Assembly (NCBI GenBank): GCA_013397865.1
Contig: VZTI01001053.1
Coordinates: 202,915-266,914, forward strand
Length of the DNA stretch: 64,000 nt
Origin: Struthidea cinerea
Lineage: Eukaryota; Chordata; Aves; Passeriformes; Corcoracidae
Direction of reading: 5' to 3'
This document shows positions 11,778 to 22,560 of the stretch, piece by piece. A program made the translations under genes and the position numbers. The notes beneath the pieces were generated by a model. It did not search any database. It worked only from the letters and a program-made list of their open reading frames with translations, and had not been told where the DNA came from. The stretch's first letter is position 1, and every line of letters begins with the position of its first letter.

Positions 11778-11874
11778 ATGGTTGTGGTTACCCGAGCTGG
11801 CTGCAGGGCAGCTCTCTTCCTCTGGATTTTCATCAGCATTAGCTGCAGAGCCAGGACTGCTCTGCCTGCATCTC
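11778..11874 (+). CDS. CNTNAP2: CNTNAP2 (CASPR2) coding exon 1, signal peptide; partial CDS
   Basis: Seen: an ATG in strong Kozak context (A at -3, G at +4) opens 32 codons plus one base, then a consensus GTAAGT donor. The peptide has basic residues (T-R-A-G-C-R), a hydrophobic core (AALFLWIFISIS) and a small-residue cleavage region (C-R-A-R-T-A-L-P-A-S), a typical secretory signal. Known: human CNTNAP2 exon 1 also has 97 coding nt, splits a codon after base 1, and shares the RAGC, AAL, LWI, CRA and TA blocks at the same positions. Residues 2-5 (VVVT) differ from the human protein. CASPR2 is a single-pass neurexin-family adhesion protein that clusters Kv1 channels at juxtaparanodes and acts in neuronal and synaptic development. 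The discoidin, laminin-G and EGF domains lie in later exons beyond this window. Inference: this is the gene start, transcribed left to right. Another CNTNAP paralog is less likely given the residue and phase match. Confidence 0.93.
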
Positions 11875-11880
11875 GTAAGT
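11875..11880 (+). other. CNTNAP2: 5' splice donor of CNTNAP2 intron 1
   Basis: GTAAGT matches the U1 consensus at intron positions +1 to +6. It follows the split codon C|GT, giving the same intron phase (1) as human CNTNAP2 intron 1. Confidence 0.92.
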
Positions 11881-12986
11881 ACCCTTTTCTAAGAAACAGG
11901 CACAATTTCAGCTCTGCAATAAGCTAGAGGGAAATTCCCACAACTCTGTGAGGTCGATTATGTCTTCTTTGCTGATGAATATTGTGTTTGATTGTGTTTG
12001 ATTTTTCTTTGTATGCGTCTGTGTGCACTGAGGTCTGATACTGTTTGCAGTGCTCCTCATCAGATCTTCCTTGGTGATTTCAGTGGTAGCTGGTGTGGAA
12101 AGTTGAAAGAGACCTGCTCTGTGATATAATCTTGGTTCTGCAATGGAGTCAGAGGGGGAAAGGAATCAGAAGCTGTTCAAAGTTTGGGGATAGTTTTTGT
12201 TTGGCTGATCGGTTTGATTTGTTTTGGTTTTTCTCACCTTCCTCAGAAGGGATGCAAATTGCATTTGGAAGTACTTCACTTCTATAGTTTTGTGAGGGAA
12301 AAGAGGAGATGTGACCAGTTTCCATAACTAGTGTTTTACTGAGGAGCAGCAAGAGAAAATTCTGTCTCATTTGAAGAGGAAAGAATGATTGTGAGTTGAT
12401 GAGAGGGAACTGAGCCAGGACAGCTGCTCTTGAGAGTGAAGTTTTGCTGCCCATAATAGAATGAGCAAAGGTATTTTAGAGGAGACCACCAATAGCCCTC
12501 CTAGCGGAGGCAGAAAGAGAAATGATCAAGCATCTGCTGAAAAGCTGAACTTCAGACCAGAGGAGTGTAGAGCACCTGTACAGAATCTGATTCTGCTATC
12601 AGTATAAAAATGACAGCATATTTATTGATTTCAGTGGATATTAGATCAAATCTTTATCATTGCATTGAGCTGTAGTTTTGAGCAAAACATTTTGCAAGTA
12701 GATGTCAGAATCAAGAATTTAGTTTTTTCTCTTCAGACCATGTAAAACATTTGCCAATTGCCAAGTATTTTTGAAATGCATACTGAAATGAAGCAGTGCA
12801 TTTTTATAGAATCATCATCATACTGCTGGCTTAATCGGCTGTTTATAGAGGAAGAAAGTGTCCTGAAGTTACAGATAGATGTGCTGGGATTGTATACATG
12901 TGAATGGGGGTTGATTCTACTGACCAAGCAGGGAATTGTCATAGAATGTAACATATATACTGCATAGAGATCTATGTGGATCCCTC

Positions 12987-13004
12987 TATTTATTTATTTA
13001 TTTA
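12987..13004. repeat. (TATT)n short repeat in intron 1
   Basis: Four to five TATT units. TATTTAT also matches the forkhead core (TRTTTAY), so the tract contains overlapping potential FOX sites about 1.1 kb into the intron. A site role is speculative. Confidence 0.7.
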
Positions 13005-15980
13005 ATTGTTTCCTTGGGGGCAGGAATGAACAGTGCAATGATTACGGAATTGGAGCACTGCTATGCTTTCTCAGTGGGTTTCTATCTGTTATCATCTGAT
13101 AACCTATTGAAAAACAAAACAGTGTTATTCCAGGATTTACTTGCACTTGTGCATTTGCTTGTGTGTCAACAAATATGCACAGCAGTGTCTGTATAGTTAT
13201 CTAGGTCTCAGAGGCTATAGGATGTTCAGTTGTTTTCCTACCTTTGAATTAGGAGAAGTATTGATCCTGAGGTTTACTTCTTAGTTTTGACCAGCTATAT
13301 AATTTTTCTTAGCAATATTATTTCATCATGGTCACCTCTCAGGCTCTGCATAACAGGAATGAGTGGGGGTGAGGATTCATGATTTAGGTTGTCAGAAATC
13401 TGTTCTTTGAAAACAAAGTCCCTGCTTTTCTCTAACAGGGTTTCAGAGCTTTTTCGTTTATTTTTGTCACTCAGCAGCTAATGGCTGTAGTTTAACATGA
13501 AAATGACCTACAGTGGGTTATCTGATTTCCCAACAAACAAATCTGTAACTTTTGAGCGAAGTTTGTTGAGAAGTTAATGGTTGTGGTAATGTTCCTATAA
13601 CCAGAAATTCCAGGAATAAAGGATATGTATATAATCTTAATTACAATTTACTCATATACATTCCCATCTTGATAGCTCTTCAAAGATTTCTCTATATTAA
13701 TTCACCTTCCAAGAGCTTATACATTATACTCCTTATGTAGTGAGTGGCATTTAATTTCTGACTCACTTCTGAAAGTGAAATGGAGCTAGATTTGTTTACT
13801 GGAAACACAATATAGCTAGAAGTACACGTCAGCCTCAAATTTATGAAAGGATTGTTCACATTGCAGTACATTCTGAAAATTCACATTGCTGAAAATTCTT
13901 GTAAAGGCTTATGGGTGCTTGGGAAGTGATACCACAGTGGGAACTCAAGTGCTGTGTCACAGTGTTTTGGTGCACCACTTTACTGGTTATTCTGTTTCAT
14001 GCTTCGCTGTACAAACTGGTTACTGTGCTGTATTTAGACACTGTGCTCTATTTTCTGGGGTTGTTTATAACTTTGTATGCAACTGATTGCCAGTGGGATT
14101 GGAGAATTTTGTTCTCTGTTGACAAGATGATGTCATTAACATTAGCTTTTTATCTTTCTTTTTTTTTTCTTTTTTTTTCTTCCCTCTGTCGATTTTGAAC
14201 ATCATGTTGGGAATACTTCTGAAAGAATTAAAACCTGTGTGAAATGCAACTTTGATGTAAAACTTATTTCCAACCACTATTTCATTTTCTCCTCCATGTT
14301 ACTTTATGTTTTGCCTTTGAAGTAATTAACAACATCAAATTTATTCTTTACAGTACTTTTTAGGAAACATGCATGACTTACAGGGTACAGTGAATTACAA
14401 ATCCCTATATATGAGCTTGCTATTCAGTATTTTCTTACAGCCTGCTTGTGCTGGCATAGAAAAAGATACAGTTTTCAGAAAGAAGAGAATTGGACATTGC
14501 TTATGTGAATATATTGCATCCCAAATGTTTGTTTACTTTGCAAAGCCAGTAAATCTATCTCTGTCATTAAAATGGAAACTCAGTAATACTGATTCAGAAG
14601 TGATCGTGTTGAAAGCTTTTAATCTCATTCAGTTTTATCTTGAGATGAAGTGGGTGTTGAAAGCCCATCCTGTAGTATAATAAACATACACTGTGATAGA
14701 ATATCACACACACTAATGCTCAGATCTTACTGTCAATTCTGTTCATGGTCATGTTTTCAAACCCTGGCAATAAATTCTTAATATTCCTGCAATTTATTTT
14801 TACTAAGCGTGGAGGGATGAAAACACTCTTCTGGAATCAAGGCTAATGAACAGCTCAACCAGGAGAGGTCATCACAAGATAAAAAGTAACACGGAAAATA
14901 CAAATTTAGTCTTTACAGTATTTTACATGGCTGAGATGGAATGATAAGAGTATGAACCTGGGTAGACTAACTTTCATTTGTATTCTTATAAAAAACCCAA
15001 ACACAAAAAGCAGCAACCTTGTTATTTAATAAGAATGTTAAAGGTATTCAGTATGGGATAATCTACTTCTTTGTGAAGGGAATTCACTTTAAAAGTAATT
15101 GTCTTTCACAGCTAGGTTTTTTTGGGTTTTTCTGATTGTGTCTATTTTTATGCAATGCAAACCTGATCAGTACAGAACTATTAAAACTTCTAGTTCTGAT
15201 ACTTGTCATATTTTTTTAGTAGGTCCCATACCACTGCTCAAGTTGAAGTTTGAACCCATTTTACAAGACTTGGTGCTAAAATCAAATAGGGGGCATGTAT
15301 AGTAAATCATTACGATATGCAAAAGAAAAATACGCATCTTTTAGCTTTGACTGCATGGCACCCAGATTTTCCTGGGGAAAGTATTGAAAAAGAGTAATTT
15401 TTCTGTTTTGGAAGAGCGAGGCATTGTCCAAGAAAGTCCTTTTTAAGAGTTCTGGACAATGTAGAATTACCTTTCAGATCATGGTGCTTGAACATTGGGT
15501 GTATGACGTGCCATATATTCTATTAGGTTTACGCTTGGGGAATAGTTCTTTTCCAGATAATGTCTCAGACATAATGGTATTTTTGGAAATCTGATCAATT
15601 CAATATTATTTTTCTGTTATAACTGATTAACATGTCTTAGTTTAGGTCCTGTTGTCTTGAGGTTAACTCAGAGGTCCCACAGAATTGAGTTTCAAGTATA
15701 CCAAACCATTTTCATGCACATTTAACGTTTAATAGTTTTTCTTATCCTTGGGGTCAAAGCATTTAAAAATACACTAAGCTTTTAATTTGAGGGCCTAAGT
15801 TTCTTTTAAGACCTTGGAATTTCATAACATTAAACATATGCTTTCTCTTTTGTTCTTTTAGAACACTTTAGCTGTAAATTAGAACAAAATTTACATCCAT
15901 CATTGTATAATTGTATTATTATTTAAGGTGCTATTCATCACTATATAATAAAATTAACATTCAACAGACAAGTGACAGTT

Positions 15981-16040
15981 TTAACAACATTGCACTGAGT
16001 TACTGTTATTATTTAACAACATTGCATTGAGTTACTCATC
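15981..16040. repeat. Two-copy tandem duplication, 32-bp period
   Basis: TTAACAACATTGCACTGAGT starts at 15981. A near-identical copy with one C-to-T difference starts at 16013. Confidence 0.85.
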
Positions 16041-19000
16041 CTGACTCTTTAAATAAATTGGCTTTTTCTGGAGCAATATGTTAACTTATATATGAATGAA
16101 TGAAATGTAGCAAAGTGTCTGCTGTGATTTCAAAATTGGTGACAGCAGCTAGAGCCCATGTCAGTGCTGAAAATCCAAAGTTTCAAAGATTCTTTAACTT
16201 TTGTGTATGCAACATTGCACAAAACCTGATTGCAGGCATTCTTCTAGTTATAGCAAGTCTGTTTCAAAGTTTCGTGTCAGTGGGAATTGAATAAATTGTA
16301 AATGTAATTGAGCTACTGTTTTAAAAACTAGCTTTTGCTTGGGCTGTTTTTGCTTTGTTTGTGTGTTTAGTTTAGTTTTGTCTTTTTTTTTTTTTAAATT
16401 CTGGTGCAATAATATGAAATGACATAAATAGTGCTTCAGTAAGTAGTCCAGTCTGAAACAAAGTTTGAAGGTGAAGTTAAAGACAATGAATAGAAAACTT
16501 GGTTCTGAACATTGGCTGTTTCTTTTGCAAGGACATGAGAAATATTTTTTTATTTTCTGTCTTTTTTTTTTTTTTACTCAGGTACTTTTAACACATGAGA
16601 GACTATTTCCGTTCCTGGAGTTGTGATAGGAAATTATTCATATATAATGCATTACACATCAGACTGTACCTCTTCTTGAATAACTCACATTACAATGGAT
16701 CTGTGACAGACAGTAGATTTTCCTGTAGAAGTTCTTTAGGAATTTTAACTTGGATCTCTAAGTCTTTAAAATTGCCAGATCTCATGTTTACTGTTTAGTA
16801 TTTATTGCAATATTTAAGAGTTTTTAAGACTGTAATACTTTTAATGTTTGGGACAATAACAAACTATATACAAACCATGAGGGAGTTTCTGCATTTTCTT
16901 TTTCTAGATTTGCAGAAGCTGATTTCCCTCTGAGTGATCTGACTCATAGGTCAAACATAAAATCACTGGTTAAATTTTGGGGTGTTCCTCTGCCCATGTC
17001 TGTGTCCTGAATAGCTGTCATGCTTGTCTTACAAAAGCACATGGACTTGGACATGTTTCAGTCACTTCAATTAGGAAATGTAAGAGAAGAAACGTGCGTC
17101 TTCTTCATCAGATGAACTGATGAGTGACTTTGCAAATTTGTTAGTCTTAAAAAATTTAAATAATTAATTTAAAATTATAGCATTACTTCCAAAATCCACA
17201 TAAAGATGAGATCCTTCTTTAAAAGATCAGGAAGACCTGTGGGATAAAGAGAGCAGTCCATTAGCTTGAGCCTTGTCCCACTGAAGGAAATGGAAGTCAT
17301 GCCACAGATTTTAGGAACAGTGTGGTTATGTTTTTTGTCAGTGAGAAGTTCATGATTCAGTCCATTGGTATGAGATACTAGAAATGATTAAAAGATTCTT
17401 CAGACTTCAGCCTTTGAACTAATATTGATTTTATCTGTATCACAGTTCATTTATTCAGCTGCTTCATTGGCATTGCATTGGAAAATGCGAGACCACCAGC
17501 TAACTGCAGAACATGTTAAATCTCTAAATTTGGTGATGTAGAAAATTGCAGTAATCAGTAATCAATTCTTTTGAGCCACTTGCAGTTCCAACTTTGAAGA
17601 TATCATAGATATAATAAAAAAATTCCTAAATCTTATGCTTAACATTTACAAAGAACTTGAGCACTTGGTTTTGATAGCTCTGCAACTTTAAAACAGCTTT
17701 ACAAAGCTGAGACCTTTCCTATCTCAGAAATTGTCTCAGTATTCATCCACTGTAGTAGTAGCCAGCCTTTTCTGATTGGGTCTTTAAGGTTGAACAGCAG
17801 ATAATTCAGAGCAGAAAAGGATATTGACATTCACATTTACCTCTTTCCTCTGCCTAAAAAAGTCTAGAAAGTTTTTGGCTTTACAATCTCCTGGTGGAGA
17901 GATGGTTCATTCAGACATTTAACTTAAGCAAGCGGTCATGCTAAGTCTATTGAGGGACTGGCAAACTTATTTACACTTATAGTTCATTATTTGATGTTAA
18001 TATTTATCACCATTTGAAATATTTATCAGATATTTTATTTTAAGCTGTGTATGCACTCCAAAAATATGTTTTAAATAAATCAGTGACTAAAATCGACTCA
18101 GCATAGCTAGGAACTTTGTTGCCAGTTCTGCATTTCTATTGGTAAAAGCTCAAGCTGGGTTACAACTTTCAATGTGTAAATAAAATAAGCAGCTAAAAAT
18201 ACTTTCTAGAAGCCAGAAAGCATTTGAACTGTTCTAGCCAAAGGATTTTCCATCCCACGAACAAATGTGATGTTTTAGAATGAACACTTATTATATGTCT
18301 CTAAACTCTTTAAGTCCCAGCTTAAAGGGAAAGTAATATTTTCTTGTAGAAATTTAATGACTGTCTAAATATAACATAAACATTCTGTTTGATTTCATAA
18401 CTCTGCTATATCATTTAGTTTTTTGTAAACTTTGCCCAGGGGAGTCAGCTATACACATGCTACATTTCTACTTTCTCTTTCTACAATGTGGGAATTAAAG
18501 CATTTTTTTTTGGCATCAAATCTAGAGGGGTGCCTCTGTCTGGGTTTTTTTTAATGACCTAAATATTGATAAAAATGTCTCTTGTTGATTGCTTAATCAT
18601 CTTATGTACTTAAACTGGTATTTATTGTGAACCCAATGAATTTATAGTGAGTTAATATGGAAGATCAGCAGATGAGCTGAGGGGACTGCAAGGGTCCATT
18701 TCCATGAGGGGTAGCAGAAATTCTGTGATGGAAGGTTTGCCAGAGAAGAAAAAGAAGAATTACTGTCATAACAAATGGAAGCTTAAAAGTGTATGGGCCT
18801 AATGCAATGGGATACAGCACAGCAGGAAAGGCAACCTCAATAAATTTTAGGTTTTCATGTCTTATCTACTGGTTTTAAGTATCATTGGTGTAAAGTTCTT
18901 GAAACACAGTTTGAAATGCAATTAAATTGGGATGCGCTTGTACTCAGTTTATGGTAATAGAAGGAATACTGTGATTGGGGAAAAGCAAAAAAAAAAAAAA

Positions 19001-19173
19001 TTCCCCTAGAACAGACAGGAAAACAGAAAACTTAAATTTATACCCTGTAGACCCAGGTTTCAAACACAGATGCCTTCGTAAGATCTTTAGACTCTGCCCA
19101 GATTGTCAGTGAAGCACAGGAAGGGCTTGTACATATTTTTTTCCCTGGATACAGATAAAAATTCAAATATCTT

Positions 19174-19213
19174 AAAAAAAAAAAAAAAAAAAGAGGAAAA
19201 AAGAAAAAAAAAA
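19174..19213. repeat. Poly-A / A-rich tract
   Basis: Nineteen consecutive A are followed by an A-rich segment with scattered G. No transposon body is recognisable upstream, so it is treated as a simple repeat. Confidence 0.8.
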
Positions 19214-20322
19214 GGAAAACAAATTATTTTAAAGATCATCTAAAAGATTAAAACTAGTGACATCCCACCATTGTTCTGGGCTATGGGATAAAAAGGGAGA
19301 GGGATGTGCCGAAGAGAGGTTGAGGTTGTCTCCCACACAATAACAGTAACCTATTTTTATTTCTGCTGAGGAATGGAGTCACAGGGAGTAGCCTGCCCAG
19401 TCCACAGCATTAGCACTGCATTAGGAAAAGAGGGAGCTTCTGTGAGAAACAGAGTCAGAAGCAGGCTCTGCTGGCTGCTTGCTCCCAAGCTGCAGCAAGC
19501 TGTACTCTCTAATGTTCTTTCCTTTGGTTTTACATCCAAAAAATTATGCTAGTGGGCATACTGTCAGTTGTATGATGAATGTCCTACCTCCTTCTTCCCT
19601 GGTACAGCCAAGCTATTAGGAATGATAGCAGAATTCCCTTTAGATAAGAGAAGGTATCCTTTACAGTTCCAACCTTCTTCCAAAAAATATACACCACCAG
19701 ATCACACGCCCATTTGCTTCTGCTCCTAATTTATTTGCCATTTCTCACATGCCTTCTTTCTGATTTTATTAATCATCTTACTCCCTACTCTCTGCCCTCT
19801 TCCTACCCTTTCCTCCAGCAATAAACTGACTCCACTGACTTCTGTTGGATTCTCATTGATTCATCACCATATTTAGTAATTTGCTGAGCCTGAAACTAAG
19901 GGAGATTGTCTTCATTGATTCCTGATTAATTCATCCGTTTGTGAAAGCTAGGTACACAGGTAATAACTCAATTGAAATTCCTTCACTGCTTAATTGCTGT
20001 GCCATGATCCTGGCCTGTTAAATTAGATAATCAGATATTATGAATGATTAGGATTCATTTTCTCAAAACACAATTATTAGAATATCATTATAAGGAATGC
20101 TTTTATTTACCCTGTTTATAATTATTCATAAAATGCCATTTTAGAGTTTAGGTCAGTACAGTGCATACATTTTATACATATGGAAAAAAATTGTGTCAGA
20201 GGAATTCTGTGAGTGAATTATGGTCCCAAATCTACATATTCATCGCTTATAAGGCCAAAAAGGATCCAACCCAGCTACGGTGATATGGTAGATTGTATTA
20301 CTACTTTTTTCTGCTTTATGCA

Positions 20323-20444
20323 TCATAGAAACAATGAATCAGGGAATAGTTTGGACTGGAAGGGACCTTTAAAGATCATCTAGTCCAACCCTACTACCAC
20401 AGTCTGGGACACCTTTCACCAAACCAGATTCCTCAATGCCCTGT
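20323..20444 (-). mobile_element. CR1 LINE, 3' terminal part (left of LTR insertion)
   Basis: Starts with the reverse complement of the CR1 3' end (GACTGGAAGGGACCTTTAAA, then ATCTAGTCCAACCC) and runs to CCCTGT at 20439-20444. The same element resumes at 20805 after the inserted LTR, and the flanking CR1 blocks join in the expected order. Confidence 0.9.
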
Positions 20445-20804
20445 TGTAGATGCTGAAAAGCTTTGGCAGAGAAATTTTTCAGCTTTCTGCAGCATTCTGT
20501 GAGAGCTCTGTGGTTCTCATGAAAGCTATGAAAAACACTGCTACAGGTTTTTGTAAACTGGGTTTTTATCTGTGCACCTGAGATCTGTTTTTCAGAGTTG
20601 TTATTGTACACAGTGAAATAATATTTTGAAGTAGGTGTTGTGAGCTTTGGCCAATAGGACAGGGGGTGGCTGGTCAAAGAATCGATTACCTCCTGTCATC
20701 TTTGGGAACCAAGTTATATAAATGAAATTATAATTAATTAAATAACCACTTTCTTCCTGAACTTGGATTGTGTTGTTACTCGCCATTCTTGGTATATAGC
20801 GACA
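20445..20804 (+). mobile_element. Solo LTR (360 bp) inserted in a CR1 element
   Basis: Seen: the insert begins TGTAGATG and ends AGCGACA (TG...CA termini) and is flanked by a perfect 6-bp direct repeat CCCTGT at 20439-20444 and 20805-20810. Removing it rejoins a continuous CR1 alignment. Inside on the + strand are a CCAAT box (near 20649), a TATA-like box (TTATATAAAT, near 20714) and an AATAA-like signal downstream, suggesting + orientation. A 6-bp duplication is typical of class II (beta/alpharetrovirus-like) avian ERVs. No internal viral genes are present, so it is a solo LTR formed by recombination. Orientation and family are inferred. Confidence 0.75.
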
Positions 20805-22560
20805 CCCTGTCCAACTTGACCCTTAACACTTCCAGGGATGGGACATATGCAGCTTCTCTGGGCAGTGTATTCCAGAATTCATTCTTTTTGTGTAGTCTAA
20901 ATCTACCCTCTTTAATTTAAAAATGTTCCTCTCATACTATCAGTACATGCCCTGGTAAAAAGTCATTCTTTCTCTTTCTTGTAGGCCCCCTTGAAGTATG
21001 CAAAGGCTGCTATAAGGTGTGCCTGGAGCCTTCTTTTTCCCAAGATAAGCCACCCCAACCCTCTCAGCTTTTCTTTTTGAGAGGGAGAAGCCCTCTGACC
21101 ATTTCCATGGCCCTCAGGTCAACCCACTCCAACATGTCAATGTCTTTCTTCTGCTGAGGGCTCCAGAGCTGGACTCAGTGCTCCATATGGGGTTTAAGGA
21201 GAGCAAAGTAGAGGGGCAGTGTGATCTCCCATGACCTGCTTGCCATGCTGCTTTTTATGCATGCCAGGATCCTACTGGCTTTCTGGGCTGCAAGTGCACA
21301 TTGCTGGCTCTTGCATAAGTTTTCATCTGCCAATATCCCCAAGCCCTTCTTTGCTCTCAATCCATTCATCCCCCAGTCTGTATTGCTACTGGGGATTGCC
21401 CCAACCCAGGTGCTGGACCTTACACTTGGATTTGTTGAACTTCATGAGGTTCACATGGGACCACTCCTCAAGCCTGTCTGCATCTCTCTGGATGGTGTCC
21501 CTTCCCTCAGTCATATCAACAGCACCACTCAGCTTGGTTTTGTTCCATGAACGTGCTAAGGGTGCACTTAACCCCACTGTCTAGGTCATTAATGAAGACA
21601 TTTTACTGTACTTGTCCCATTACCCCGGAGGGACAACACTCATCTCCATTTGGATCTCCATTTGGACTTTTAGCCATTGACTCTTTGGGCATGGCTGTGC
21701 TGTCAATTATTATCCATCTAACAATTCATGTATCAAACCCATATTTCTCCAATTTAGAGACAAGGGTGTTGCATAGAACTGTGTCATTGACCAGGTAAGT
21801 TACATCAGTAACTCTTCCCTCATCCACCAATACGGTCACTCCTTTGTAGAAGGCCACCAGACTTGTCAGATATTATTTGCCCTTCATGAAACCATGTTTA
21901 CTTTCTCTAATATACCTCCTTGTCATTCATGTTCTTTGGCATATCTTCTAGGAGAAACTGTTTCATGAACTTCCTAGGCACAGAGGTGAGGTTGATTGGT
22001 TGGCAGTTCTCAGGGTATCCATTTTTAAACATTTTTTAAATGGGTGCAATGTTTCCCCTTTTCCAGAGACTGAGGATTTTGCTTGACTGTCATGACTTTT
22101 CAGAAGTGATAGAGAGCAGCTTATATCTGCCAGTTCCCTCAGGACCCTGGGATGCATCTTGTCAGGTTCCACAGACTTGTCTGTGTTCAGGTTCCTCAGA
22201 TGGTCTTGAATCTGGTCTGCTCCTACAATGGGTGGGACTTCATTCCCCAGTCCCTGCCTTGATATTCAGGGGCTTGAGAGATGTGGGAAATTCAGTTGGC
22301 AGGGAAAACTTGAGGGAAAAATGTTGCTGAGTTCATCAGACTTCTCCATGTCAGTTGTCATCAGATGCCCTGTCTCATCTATCAGAGGGGAACAGTTTTT
22401 TTGTCTTCCTTTCCCAAGTCACATACCTGTCAGGGTTTTGACACATTTCCTCCTGGCACTGAATGTCCTGGCCTGGAGCTGTGTTCTTTACCCTAAGTTC
22501 ATGACTTCAAACGTGGTCACATTGAAATGCCTAATGTTTTCTTTTACCAGCTGACTTAGT
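20805..22560 (-). mobile_element. CR1 LINE with decayed ORF2 reverse transcriptase (right of LTR)
   Basis: Continuation of the CR1 copy on the minus strand. Frame fragments carry recognisable CR1 reverse transcriptase tail blocks: RDADRLEEWSHVNLMKFNKS (about 21400-21530), CALAAQKASRILACIKSSMA with ASRSWEITLPLYFALLKPH (about 21175-21320), and MHPRVLRELADISCSL near 22100-22170. The order is correct for a minus-strand element. The central reverse transcriptase region between about 21580 and 21960 is shortened and frameshifted, and no intact frame remains. The 5' truncation point is near 22560 and is approximate. Confidence 0.9.

Larger units (their letters stand above)
11881..20322. other. CNTNAP2: Proximal intron 1, mostly unique sequence
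   Basis: About 8.4 kb without a recognisable transposon except short A/T tracts (for example poly-A at 19174-19192). The scarcity of CR1 sequence next to the promoter compared with later intron sequence may reflect regulatory constraint. An 11-bp tandem duplication lies near 11985-12003 and a 32-bp one near 15981-16040. No exon was recognised. Confidence 0.6.

Noticed and set aside
11417..11842. 141-codon + frame overlapping the leader and exon 1
   Set aside because: It starts at a non-ATG codon and is out of frame with the signal-peptide exon, which has the family match and donor.
21640..21668. 14-bp tandem duplication (ATCTCCATTTGG repeated)
   Set aside because: A small local duplication inside decayed CR1 with no likely function.
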